Assembly (NCBI GenBank): GCA_963787185.1
Contig: CAWBCC010000009.1
Coordinates: 124,001-188,000, forward strand
DNA from: JAJXZP01 sp963787185
Lineage (GTDB): Bacteria; Spirochaetota; Spirochaetia; Treponematales; Rectinemataceae
Reading direction: 5' to 3'
DNA: 64,000 nucleotides
The notes under the pieces are model-generated. The model had not been told where the DNA came from and searched no databases. It saw only the letters and a list, made by a program, of their open reading frames with translations. Positions 1 to 7,878 of this stretch are shown here, piece by piece. Each line of letters starts with the position of its first letter. Position 1 is the first letter of the stretch. Position numbers and translations under genes: made by a program.

Positions 1-1955
1 TCCGCGGCCTTGAGGGTCCGAGCATCGATCTCGGCCGCGAGAGTGTCTACGCCGGACGTATCCTCGCCCGTATCCTCGCCGGGCGTATCCTCGCCGGGCG
101 TATCCTCGCCGGGGAGCTCTTCGAGTTCGGACAAGTCCTCGAGCTCTTCCTCCTCCGTCGATATCTCTTCATGGTGGAGACTGATCTCTTCCAGTGAGCT
201 TTCTTCTATCTCGGGGAGAGTCTCGATGCTCTCCACTTCCACAGGATTCTCTTCGTTGTAGCCTGGACCGGCCTCCATGCCCAAGGTGAGTTCCTCGACG
301 GATGCCTCGGGGAGCTCGACGAGAGGAAGCTCTTCGTCGATCTCCATGGCGGGCTCGAGTTCCTCCCCTTCCAGATCGAAGTCCGAAAGATCGGGCTCCA
401 CGAGCGGAACATCGGTCGGAAGTGCCTCGCCGAAGCCTTCGACGGACAGCTCGGATTCGAGGTAGGAAGTGTCTTCGGGAGCGGAAGTCATCGGATGGAC
501 GCCCTCTTCCGCCATGAGGCTGATCTCTTCGAACTCGGGAGTTCTCCCTTCGTCCGCCGCCTCGGGCACTTCGAGGTCGGCGGCTTCGCCGAGCCTCATT
601 TCTTCGATCGCGGGTTCGATCGGGGCGGCGGAATAGTCGCCGCTTTCGGGAAGAATCGACTCGTCGATTATCGCGATGTCCTGGGGTTCGGGGTGCTCGA
701 GAAGCTCGTCAAGGCTTTCCTCAAGCTCGTTTTCGCCCTGGCCCGAAGCCTCGGCGACCTCTTCGGTGAAGTCCGCGGTGTTGAGAATATTGTCGAGTTC
801 GTCGCCGGTGAGGGCGATCGTCTCATCTTCCTCTTCGTCGAAGAAGCCGCCTGCGCCCGCCGTCTCTTCCTGGCCGCCTTCGGGAACCGCCGCGGCGACC
901 GGTTCGTGTCTGAAGTCTTGCAGCTGGGCCTTGAGCGATACGAGTTCGCCGCGTATCGATGAGAGTTCGTCCGCGATTTTGAGCAGAATCTCCGAGGACG
1001 CGTCGAGAGTGCGAGCGGAGGACGGGGCGGGCGCGGCATCCGGCCCGCTTGATAGCTCCCGTTCGACGGCGGAAAGATCGTCGAAGCCTTGGGCAGGAGC
1101 CGGCGCGGCGGCCGAAGGGGGAGGCGGAGTCGGCTCGAACTCTTCGGGGTCCGCGAGAAAATCGTCGAACTCCGTGACTTCTTCGAAGCCGCCGAGCTCG
1201 GCCGCCTCGTCGGCCTCCGCGCGCGCTCGCTTTTCTTCGGCCGGAAGCGTATCGTCGAAGACGAGATCGATATCGAGGGGTTCGAAGTCCGATGCCGGCG
1301 CCGCTTCTTCGACGTTCCGGGCAGGCTCCGCGGGACTCATGAATTCGGCAGTCACATCGTGGGAGTCGAAGGAGGCCTCGCCCGCCTCGACGGCCGGAGC
1401 TTCTTCGGGATTGTCCAGGAAATCGGCCGAAACGTCTTCCATGGAAATCGAGGGAGAGGGCCTTGAGGGGGACGGAGAGCCGAGCCCCTCCACCGAGTCG
1501 ATATCGATCTCCGCATAGGGACTGATGGGCGAGGGTTCCGCCGAGGCTTCGAGATCCTCGAGGGAAATGTCCACGGTGCTGGAATCGAGTTCCTCTATGT
1601 CTTCCGCTCCGCTTCGATGCGAGCCGGCGTCCTCGAGCATCGATTCCTCGAGCGGAGGGAGGTCTTCGATGTCCGGTAGGGGGCCCTGCTCGGACTCACG
1701 GACGATGTTTTCGAACTCCGAGTCGAAGGAACCGAGCAGCTTTTCCTCCTCTTCGGAGAGGAAGGATTCCTCGGGAAAGGTTTCGGATTCTTTCGAGGGC
1801 TCGAAATCGAGATCATCCGGAAAGGATACGGCCGTCTCTTCGGCGATGTCGTGCGGCTCCGTCTTTACCCATACGCCATACTGATCCAGCTCACCCTTCT
1901 GGGCCCCGGAATGCGACGCTTGATTCTTGGGATCGGTGTCGGAAGGTATGGCCAT
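1..1955 (-). CDS. Acidic low-complexity protein, unknown function (3' end outside window)
   Basis: I do not recognise this protein. The frame is open from an ATG at 1955 to the left edge, about 651 codons, so the C-terminus is missing. AACGGAG stands just before the start codon. It begins MAIPSDTDPKNQ and is very rich in Glu, Asp, Ser, Pro and Ala, with no signal peptide or membrane segment. Around residues 320-345 a stretch containing ILLKIADELSSIRGE looks like a short coiled coil between disordered arms. Near the left edge there are short repeats of the type GEDTP, coded by a 15-base DNA repeat. Repeated phenylalanine/leucine-acidic clusters such as LEDLEA suggest short linear binding motifs, but this is inference. 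It is transcribed away from the FtsB-like gene. A cytoplasmic scaffold is possible; nothing in the visible part proves it. Confidence 0.75.
   Translation of the reverse strand, partial: MAIPSDTDPKNQASHSGAQKGELDQYGVWVKTEPHDIAEETAVSFPDDLDFEPSKESETFPEESFLSEEEEKLLGSFDSEFENIVRESEQGPLPDIEDLPPLEESMLEDAGSHRSGAEDIEELDSSTVDISLEDLEASAEPSPISPYAEIDIDSVEGLGSPSPSRPSPSISMEDVSADFLDNPEEAPAVEAGEASFDSHDVTAEFMSPAEPARNVEEAAPASDFEPLDIDLVFDDTLPAEEKRARAEADEAAELGGFEEVTEFDDFLADPEEFEPTPPPPSAAAPAPAQGFDDLSAVERELSSGPDAAPAPSSARTLDASSEILLKIADELSSIRGELVSLKAQLQDFRHEPVAAAVPEGGQEETAGAGGFFDEEEDETIALTGDELDNILNTADFTEEVAEASGQGENELEESLDELLEHPEPQDIAIIDESILPESGDYSAAPIEPAIEEMRLGEAADLEVPEAADEGRTPEFEEISLMAEEGVHPMTSAPEDTSYLESELSVEGFGEALPTDVPLVEPDLSDFDLEGEELEPAMEIDEELPLVELPEASVEELTLGMEAGPGYNEENPVEVESIETLPEIEESSLEEISLHHEEISTEEEELEDLSELEELPGEDTPGEDTPGEDTGEDTSGVDTLAAEIDARTLKAA
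57..113. repeat. 15-base tandem repeat in acidic protein gene
   Basis: Units resembling gtatcctcgccgggc follow one another about three times, in frame with the minus-strand gene, giving repeated PGEDT/GEDT residues. This is coding low-complexity sequence that could expand or contract by slippage. Confidence 0.7.
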
Positions 1956-2027
1956 GGCAACTCCGTTACGGGCGGTCGTTAGTAGAATATCGGCAAATAT
2001 GCGCAGAGCATTAACGGACCGAACTCC

Positions 2028-2056
2028 ACTCTAAGCGTGCTTGTATCGCTTGTCAA
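2028..2056 (-). promoter_or_regulatory. Sigma-70-type promoter of the acidic protein gene
   Basis: Read on the minus strand, TTGACA (2051-2056) and TAGAGT (2028-2033) are separated by exactly 17 bases. Transcription would start near 2021 and give a leader of about 65 bases before the ATG at 1955. Confidence 0.6.
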
Positions 2057-2121
2057 TAATCGGCGCGATCGGCGGGTCGAAGGTTCAAGAATCGGGCCGG
2101 ATGAGCCGTTAATTGTGGAAG

Positions 2122-2589
2122 ATGGCCGCTCGGAAACTTCGCCGGGGATCGTCGTCCCCGCGCTCATCGTTCGGAATGCGCATTGTCTTCGCATTCTGCG
2201 CCGCTCTTGCGGCCTATTGTCTGCTTTCGGCCTTGGCCGGCCCCGCGGGGGCCATAGCATACCGACAGCTCATGGAAAGGCGGGCTGCGATGGCCGAAAA
2301 TCTCGGAACCCTGAGCCTCATCAACACCGAGCTGAGAAGCCGCCTGGATTCGCTCAGGTCCGATGCCGACCGAGCCGCGCGCGAGGCGCGCGCGCTGGGT
2401 TATTTCCGTCCCGGCGAGAGCGAGATCGTGCTTGCCGGCGGGAATTCCGCGAATGCGCCCCTCGATGTGGGCACGATAGTTCCCATGCTTCCGCCCCGCA
2501 GCCTTTCCGAATCGGCGATCAAGGCTGCTGCTGCCTTCGTCGGATTGGCGCTGCTCGCCCTGCGCCTCCCGCGCAGGCGGCGACGATGA
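2122..2589 (+). CDS. FtsB/DivIC-like septum formation initiator
   Basis: Small single-pass membrane protein, about 155 residues. A basic N-terminus is followed by one hydrophobic segment (about residues 19-42), a coiled coil with LINTELRSRLDSLRSDAD, and then LGYFRPGESEI, the motif that follows the coiled coil in FtsB/DivIC proteins. A second hydrophobic stretch lies close to the Arg-rich C-terminus (LALLALRLPRRRRR), which is unusual for the family. FtsB-type proteins link early and late divisome components in the inner membrane. The start is uncertain: a TTG at 2113 and an ATG at 2176, directly before the membrane segment, are alternatives, and no ribosome-binding site decides. The gene converges on the exported protein gene, with only three bases between the stops. 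Confidence 0.65.
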   Translation: MAARKLRRGSSSPRSSFGMRIVFAFCAALAAYCLLSALAGPAGAIAYRQLMERRAAMAENLGTLSLINTELRSRLDSLRSDADRAAREARALGYFRPGESEIVLAGGNSANAPLDVGTIVPMLPPRSLSESAIKAAAAFVGLALLALRLPRRRRR

Positions 2590-2592
2590 TCT

Positions 2593-3531
2593 TCAACGGA
2601 ATAGCCGGGTCCACTCCGAGTCTCTGACATAATTGTTGTCGACGCTCACCGTTCCGCTCGAGTCGACTTTGACGAAGACGGACTCTTTGGTTCCGACAAG
2701 TCTGTCTCCGGAGCGCGTCAGGGAGAACACCCACTTCCACGGCCTAGCCTTTTCGGCCACCTGTTCGGCCGCCGCATATTCCAGGCCGGGGCTGCGATAG
2801 TAGTCGGGAATACTGGTCTGGTCCTGCACGATCAGGACCTTCGAGCCGTCGATGGAGGCGCGCACGCGCATGCTCGCCCCCGAGAGCAGTATGGCTATTC
2901 CCCTTCCATCGTCGAAAAGCGATATGCGCTCCAGCCCTTTGTCGCCTTTCCAGGCTCCCGCGATCTCCGCGAGGCTGGGGGACGGGTCGAAGTCGGGGAC
3001 GCTTCGACCGGTTTCGGCCGCTACGCCTTCCTGCGAACCGGGTTGCCCGTCCGGAGGCCCGCTCTCGGATGCATCCGAAACCGGCGAGGGCGGAGCCGGG
3101 AAGAGGCTTTGAGTGAGTCGACGACTGGCGAGTATGAGTTCGTTGACCGAGGTGGCGGTATCGGAAACGCTGCGCTTTTCCCCCGAAGACACATCGGTAA
3201 GGTCCAGTGTGAACACGATTATGCCGGCTACGCTGCTGGCGTCTCCGGAGAGAATAAAGTCGGCGGCCAAAGGCGCGACATCCTTGGGGACGCCCAGCTG
3301 GACGGCCGTCTCCGCTTCTCTGAGGGCGAGTTCCTGTCCCTCGGTATCTATGACGCGGAAATTGCGCATCTCGACGACATAGCTCGTGATGAGGTTCTGA
3401 AGCGCGGTCGCCTCGCTCGCGGACAGAGCGTCTCCGCCGAAAGGCATGACCCTGAGCACCGGCTGCCCCGGCTCGGCCTTGGCGGGAAGGACTAATGCCA
3501 GCGCCAGGACCAGGAGCGGAACGAATCGCAT
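2593..3531 (-). CDS. Exported protein of unknown function
   Basis: A signal peptide is clear: MRFVPLLVLALALVLPAKA, then the mature protein from EPGQPVLRV. The ATG at 3531 has AGGAG six bases upstream, so it is preferred to in-frame starts further upstream. The protein has 312 residues. The first half (VLRVMPFGGDALSASEATAL, FRVIDTEGQE, DFILSGDASSV) resembles the curli-CsgG/FlgT type of domain used to read a list of exported proteins; this is a weak similarity by eye. A Pro/Ser-rich linker follows near residue 180, then a domain with IAGAWKGDKGLERISLF and VFVKVDSSGTVS, which looks like a small beta-sheet module. It lies 58 bases downstream of mrcA on the same strand and is probably cotranscribed, which hints at an envelope role. 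No enzyme motif seen. Confidence 0.7.
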   Translation of the reverse strand: MRFVPLLVLALALVLPAKAEPGQPVLRVMPFGGDALSASEATALQNLITSYVVEMRNFRVIDTEGQELALREAETAVQLGVPKDVAPLAADFILSGDASSVAGIIVFTLDLTDVSSGEKRSVSDTATSVNELILASRRLTQSLFPAPPSPVSDASESGPPDGQPGSQEGVAAETGRSVPDFDPSPSLAEIAGAWKGDKGLERISLFDDGRGIAILLSGASMRVRASIDGSKVLIVQDQTSIPDYYRSPGLEYAAAEQVAEKARPWKWVFSLTRSGDRLVGTKESVFVKVDSSGTVSVDNNYVRDSEWTRLFR

Positions 3532-3589
3532 TCGTAAACTCCTTCGGCTTCCCCATAACATACTGCCGACGAGTCTGGAACGCCAGACT

Positions 3590-6175
3590 TCAATTGAGCA
3601 GACTGTTTTGAGCTTCTGCACCCGAGGGCGCAGCGCTCCCTCTCCCCTTCGAGGGAGCGGGCGTCGCGCCGCCGCCGGCGTTCCCGGCCGTCGTTCCGCC
3701 CGCCGGGGGAGCGGAGAGATCCAGGCCTGGAATATCGATCTTCAGGCTGGCGTCCGGTCGGGGGCCGGTGCCGGAGAACTGGGCCTGAGTGCCCAGCTTG
3801 TCGAGAAGCCGCCGGTCCCTCTCTTCGCCGAACTGGTGGATATCGCAGAGTTTGTCGGGCTGGGTTCCGTCATAATAAAGAAGAGTCGAGAGGCCTTGGT
3901 CGCACGCCGGCGTCGGAAGCAGCCCCGAGACAGAACAGACAGTCACCTCCGCCAGTCCCGTCTGAGGTCTTACGAAAGGCTTGTATGGCAGACCGCGGTT
4001 GATGTCGTGCATGTAGTCCGCCCAGGTCACTCCGGCGAGGGTTGCTCCCGTCTGATCGACGCCGAGGGAATTCCCGGGGCGGTCGAAGCCCAACCAGATC
4101 GCCGTGGTCATGTAGGGGGTGAAACCCACGGTCCATGCGTCGGCCCAATTCTGGGTCGTGCCGGTCTTGCCGGCGGCGGGCATGGTGTACTTCTTGCCCT
4201 TCGAGTCGGTGTAGGTGAAAGAGGAGCCGTTGCCTGTGGGGCCGGCGAGCGTACCGGTCTTGACGACCCGTTCGAGCATATCGACCATGATCGCGGCGTT
4301 TTGCTGGCTTATGATCTGAATATTTTCGCCCACTTTTTTCTGCTGCGTGCGAAGATCCTTCTCGGGTTCGAGTATGACGCGGCCGTCGCGATCCTCGACC
4401 GAGCGGATCGCAATGGGCGTGACCGCCTTGCCCTGGTTCGCGAATACGGAAAAGGCCCGCGCCATTTGCAGTGGGGTCACGCCGATGACGCCGAGCGCGA
4501 GCGGATATACCCGCGGGAAGGTCCGGCGAATTTCCGCGGGATCCGTTATGTCGAGCAGCAGGGCCGCGCGGTCGATGGCGGCGTCGAAGCCTATCGCGTC
4601 GAGGACCTTGACCGAGGGGACGTTCATGGAATGGGCGAGCGCGTACCAGAGCAATACCGGTCCCTTCCATTCGCCCATGTAATCCAGGGGGATGTAAGGC
4701 GTTCCGTCGTCGTTGTAGAAGACGACGGGACTGTCGTAAATCATGGTGCCTTCGGTGAACTTGCGCGAATCGATCGCGGCCGAATAGTAGAGCGGCTTGA
4801 AAGACGAACCGGGCATCAGCAGGGACTGCGTGGCCCGGATGAGCTGATTGGACTGGTCGAACTTGGCTCCGCCGACGAGAGCAGTGATGTAGCCGGTGTC
4901 GTTTTGAATCGTGACGAGAGCGCCCTCTACGGTCGTCTTCTCGAGCTCTTTCTTGATCTGCCCGGATTCCGCGTTGGCCATGGCTTTCAGGTCCGGCAGG
5001 CCGAAGAGGAGGGCGGCGGCGTCCACGGTGGGGTTGATGCGCGCCTGATAATAGTCGGTGATGCTGTTCTTGACTTTTTCTTCGGAGACCGCGAGCGGGT
5101 TCAGATCGAACGAGAGACCGAGGAGTTCGACGATCGGGATGTAGACGTTTTCCGCCTCTCCGAGACTGGCGTTGCTGGAAATGCGATAGCTCCTGTTGGC
5201 CTGGTCGATGCCGCGTTTCATGTACGCATCGGCGGCGGCCTGCTCATCGAGATCGAGGGTGGTGTTGACCGTGAGGCCGTCCTTGTAGATGTCCCATGAT
5301 CCGTAGAGCATATCCTCGAGTTGGCGGCGTACGTACTCGCTGAACCAGGGCGCCCTGTCGTTTCGCATGAAAAATGCGCTCGAGGCGACTCGGGTATAGT
5401 CGAAATTGTCCCAATATTCGTTGAAGGAGTCGTCCGCCGCCCGCTTGGTGCAGTAGCCGTGCTTGACCATCTCGTCGAGGACCTCCCGCGATCTGGCGCG
5501 GGCGTTGTTGGGATTCTTGAACGGATCGTACTTGGTCGGGCTGGAGAGCTGGATGACGAGGATGGCCGATTCCGCCAGAGTCAGGTCCCGCGCCGAGTGG
5601 CCGAAGAAATACTTGCTCGCGGCCTCTACGCCGTAGACGCCCGGTCCCATTATCATGCGGTTCAAATACTGTTCGAGAATCTCTTCTTTAGTATAGCGAC
5701 GTTCGAGCTGGAGAGCCCACCACAATTCCACCAGCTTTCGCTTCAGGCTTATGTCCCGCCTGTCGGCGTAGAGCGTCCCGGCCAACTGCTGGGTTATCGT
5801 GGATCCCCCGCCGAAGTTCCGATGCGTGACGACACCGAGAAAAGCGCGGAATATGCCTTTGATCGTAAAGCCGTGATGGCGATAGAAGGATTGGTCCTCG
5901 CGCGTTATGAGCGCATCGATGAGAAACCGGGGGAGTTCCTTGATGGAGATCATTTCCCGCTTCTCGTCGGAAAAGAACTCGGTTATGAGCCTTCCCTTTA
6001 TATCCAGTATCCTGGTCGGAAGGGCGGGTTGGTTATCCGTGAAGTTCTCGTTGTTGCTGATGTTCTCCGTGGCTGCGATGGCCACTCCGGCCGCGATGCC
6101 GAGGAGAAGGGCGGCCGCGACGGCCGCGACGAGCAGAACCCGTGCAACCCTGGCCGGCCTGGATGCGGGCGACAT
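3590..6175 (-). CDS. mrcA: Bifunctional penicillin-binding protein 1A (transglycosylase/transpeptidase)
   Basis: Polymerises lipid II into glycan strands and cross-links the stem peptides in the periplasm. The 861-residue protein starts with a short cytoplasmic tail and one membrane anchor (residues 12-33). The GT51 domain carries REDQSFYRHHGF (catalytic Glu near residue 92), GGSTITQQLAG (near 125) and RRYTKEEILEQYLNRM. The transpeptidase domain carries SSFK (near 456), SMN in AHSMNVPSVK (near 517) and KTGT in AGKTGTTQNWADAW (near 670). The C-terminus is a Pro/Gly/Ala-rich tail. Length and order of motifs are normal for class A PBPs. The gene is preceded by a 5' leader with an intrinsic terminator (see separate entries), so expression may be controlled by attenuation. 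Confidence 0.95.
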   Translation of the reverse strand: MSPASRPARVARVLLVAAVAAALLLGIAAGVAIAATENISNNENFTDNQPALPTRILDIKGRLITEFFSDEKREMISIKELPRFLIDALITREDQSFYRHHGFTIKGIFRAFLGVVTHRNFGGGSTITQQLAGTLYADRRDISLKRKLVELWWALQLERRYTKEEILEQYLNRMIMGPGVYGVEAASKYFFGHSARDLTLAESAILVIQLSSPTKYDPFKNPNNARARSREVLDEMVKHGYCTKRAADDSFNEYWDNFDYTRVASSAFFMRNDRAPWFSEYVRRQLEDMLYGSWDIYKDGLTVNTTLDLDEQAAADAYMKRGIDQANRSYRISSNASLGEAENVYIPIVELLGLSFDLNPLAVSEEKVKNSITDYYQARINPTVDAAALLFGLPDLKAMANAESGQIKKELEKTTVEGALVTIQNDTGYITALVGGAKFDQSNQLIRATQSLLMPGSSFKPLYYSAAIDSRKFTEGTMIYDSPVVFYNDDGTPYIPLDYMGEWKGPVLLWYALAHSMNVPSVKVLDAIGFDAAIDRAALLLDITDPAEIRRTFPRVYPLALGVIGVTPLQMARAFSVFANQGKAVTPIAIRSVEDRDGRVILEPEKDLRTQQKKVGENIQIISQQNAAIMVDMLERVVKTGTLAGPTGNGSSFTYTDSKGKKYTMPAAGKTGTTQNWADAWTVGFTPYMTTAIWLGFDRPGNSLGVDQTGATLAGVTWADYMHDINRGLPYKPFVRPQTGLAEVTVCSVSGLLPTPACDQGLSTLLYYDGTQPDKLCDIHQFGEERDRRLLDKLGTQAQFSGTGPRPDASLKIDIPGLDLSAPPAGGTTAGNAGGGATPAPSKGRGSAAPSGAEAQNSLLN

Positions 6176-6245
6176 GGGGCTAGCCTACGCGAATGCCGCT
6201 CTCTTGGTCAAGTTCATTGCCGTTGCCGGAATCGGCTCCGGCCGC

Positions 6246-6281
6246 AAAAACAAAAAAGGGCCGGCTTGGGGAAACCGGCCC
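6246..6281 (-). terminator. Intrinsic terminator within the mrcA leader
   Basis: On the minus strand GGGCCGG (6275-6281) pairs with CCGGCCC (6258-6264) around a 10-base loop, and is followed by TTTTTTGTTTTT. No gene on that strand ends here: the next upstream sequence is the intergenic region. mrcA begins about 70 bases further on, so this is either an attenuator or the end of a small RNA. Confidence 0.8.
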
Positions 6282-6375
6282 GCCCGTTATGGGTGCCGGA
6301 TATACCATAGTAGACTGGGAGGGGAACTATGATCTGATCCGACATCAAGAATATCGGCACCGGGCACTATTAATT
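6246..6375 (-). ncRNA. Structured mrcA leader / candidate attenuator or small RNA
   Basis: Between a weak minus-strand promoter (TTCACT, 16 bases, TATAGC, about 6380-6407) and the terminator at 6246-6281 lies a folded element. GTGCCGATAT (6351-6360) pairs with 6293-6303 (one bulged base). Inside, CATAGT (6326-6331) pairs with ACTATG (6306-6311). The loop contains CCCTCCC (6317-6323), which can pair with GGGCGGG (6279-6285); that segment overlaps the 5' arm of the terminator, so the two pairings exclude each other. This is the layout of a transcription attenuator. It does not match a riboswitch class I recognise. Confidence 0.5.
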
Positions 6376-6411
6376 TAACGCTATAGTGAATCTTTTTAAA
6401 GAGTGAATCGC

Positions 6412-6440
6412 TTGAGCCGATTCCGAAACTTGGTTACTAT
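6412..6440 (+). promoter_or_regulatory. Possible upstream promoter of gapA
   Basis: TTGAGC (6412-6417) and TACTAT (6435-6440) are spaced by 17 bases. Ten-base direct repeats aaacttggtt occur at 6426-6435 and 6454-6463, 28 bases apart, overlapping and following the -10; an imperfect inverted repeat built on gccgatt and aatcggc encloses them. Weak on its own, but the repeats look like operator half-sites. Confidence 0.35.
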
Positions 6441-6523
6441 TAACCCGACGTCAAAACTTGGTTGGTTTTGAAATCGGCTTCGCATTTGCCCTCCATACGT
6501 ATCGTTGGGAAGAAACCGATATG

Positions 6524-6553
6524 TTGACAGATAAATCGATTTTTAGGTATCAT
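6524..6553 (+). promoter_or_regulatory. Main promoter of gapA
   Basis: TTGACA (6524-6529) and TATCAT (6548-6553) are spaced by 18 bases. Transcription would start near 6560, giving a leader of about 44 bases with the ribosome-binding site AGGAGG six bases before the ATG at 6604. The 428-base gap between mrcA and gapA holds this promoter, the possible upstream promoter and the mrcA leader, and no gene I can support. Confidence 0.7.
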
Positions 6554-6603
6554 TTGAGTATAAAAATATAGATTCGTGCGGAATCATCATCAGGAGGGAC
6601 TAA

Positions 6604-7677
6604 ATGAAAGTCGCAATCAACGGTTTCGGGAGGATCGGCCGCCTCGTATTTCAGGCCATGGTGGACCAAGGTCTTCTCGGCAAGGACAAGATGGACGTCG
6701 TGGCGGTGGTGGATATATCCACCGATGCCAGATACTTCGCGTATCAGCTCAAATACGACTCCATCCACGGCAGGATGAAGGCCGACATCTCTTCGAAGAA
6801 AAGCAACCCCTCTCTGGCCGAGGACGATATATTGGTGGTCGACGGCCACGAGGTCAGGTGCGTCATGGCCGAGAAGGAACTCAAGAACCTTCCCTGGGCC
6901 AAGCTCGGTGTGGAGTACGTCATCGAGTCGACGGGTCTCTTCACCGACGAGAAGGCCTGGGGCCATCTCGAGGCCGGCGCCAAGAAGGTTATCATCAGCG
7001 CTCCCGCCAAGTCCAAGGCCGAAGACAAGAAGATTCCCACCTTCGTCATGGGCGTAAACCAGGACAAGTACGATCCGGCCAAACACAATGTAGTATCCAA
7101 CGCTTCCTGCACCACCAACTGCATCACGCCCCTGGTGCATGTCCTCCTAAAGGAAGGAATCGGGATCGAAAAGGGACTGATGACGACGATTCACTCCACT
7201 ACTGCGACCCAGAAGACCGTGGACGGGGTCTCCAAAAAGGACTGGCGGGGAGGCCGCGCGGCGTCGATCAACATCATTCCCTCCACCACCGGCGCGGCCA
7301 AGGCGGTGGGCGAGGTCCTCCCCGAGACCAAGGGCAAGCTTACGGGCATGTCCTTCCGCGTTCCCACCCTGGATGCATCGGTCGTGGATTTCACCTTCAC
7401 CGCTGCCCGTGATACCTCGATCGAGGAAATCAACGACCTCATGAAGAAGGCCTCCGAGACCTATCTCAAGGGCATACTCGGGTTCTGCGACGAAGATTTG
7501 GTCTCCACCGACTTCATTCACGACAATCGTTCCTCGATCTATGACAGCCTGGCCACACTACAGAACAACCTTCCCGGAGAAAAGCGCTTCTTCAAGGTCG
7601 TGAGCTGGTACGACAACGAGTGGGGTTATTCCAGCCGCGTCGTGGACCTGCTCAAGTACATGGGCTCTAAGAAGTAA
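6604..7677 (+). CDS. gapA: Glyceraldehyde-3-phosphate dehydrogenase
   Basis: Oxidises glyceraldehyde 3-phosphate to 1,3-bisphosphoglycerate with NAD in glycolysis (cytoplasm). The N-terminus MKVAINGFGRIGRLVFQAM is the NAD-binding Rossmann start, and SNASCTTNCITP holds the catalytic Cys (residue 169). WYDNEWGYSSRVVDL near the end is also diagnostic. At 357 residues it is about 20 longer than the common bacterial enzyme; the extra length is spread over the N-terminal domain (around AEDDILVVDGHEV and KSKAEDKKIPTF). The ATG at 6604 is preceded by AGGAGG. It heads the glycolytic cluster gapA, pgk, tpiA. Confidence 0.97.
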   Translation: MKVAINGFGRIGRLVFQAMVDQGLLGKDKMDVVAVVDISTDARYFAYQLKYDSIHGRMKADISSKKSNPSLAEDDILVVDGHEVRCVMAEKELKNLPWAKLGVEYVIESTGLFTDEKAWGHLEAGAKKVIISAPAKSKAEDKKIPTFVMGVNQDKYDPAKHNVVSNASCTTNCITPLVHVLLKEGIGIEKGLMTTIHSTTATQKTVDGVSKKDWRGGRAASINIIPSTTGAAKAVGEVLPETKGKLTGMSFRVPTLDASVVDFTFTAARDTSIEEINDLMKKASETYLKGILGFCDEDLVSTDFIHDNRSSIYDSLATLQNNLPGEKRFFKVVSWYDNEWGYSSRVVDLLKYMGSKK

Positions 7678-7694
7678 ACGGAAGCAAAAAAATC

Positions 7695-7856
7695 ACCACG
7701 GAGCCACAGAGGCACGGAGCAATAAAAGAAAGATCGAGAGGGAGAGGGTAGATAAGGGAGGGAGGAAGAAGCCGTCCTAGCGTCTTTCAGACTTTTCATT
7801 CCTCCCTCCGCTTTCCTTCTTCTGCTCTCCTCTCTTGTCCTCTGCGCCTCTGTGGT
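7695..7856. repeat. Inverted-repeat element, copy A (gapA-pgk)
   Basis: Left end accacggagccacagaggca and right end ctctgcgcctctgtggtt are imperfect reverse complements. The interior is almost pure purine on the left (gagggagagg, gggagggaggaag) and pyrimidine on the right (cctccctccg, tcctctcttgtcc), so the whole 160 bases can fold into one long hairpin. The element ends about 12 bases before the ribosome-binding site of pgk. A sister copy lies after pgk. Similar cacagaggcacagag elements occur between genes in many bacteria; no transposase is present here. Confidence 0.75.
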
Positions 7857-7878
7857 TATCTCTCCCATGGAGGCAATC

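Noticed and set aside
3446..5299. A 617-codon open frame on the plus strand opposite mrcA
   Set aside because: It lies fully antisense to a well-supported PBP gene, has Gly/Arg/Asp-rich composition and no recognisable domain; long antisense frames are common at this GC content.
6246..6375. Known structured RNAs (SRP RNA, 6S RNA, tmRNA, 5S rRNA, c-di-GMP riboswitch) for the mrcA leader
   Set aside because: None of the conserved core sequences of these RNAs could be found in the element; it remains unclassified.
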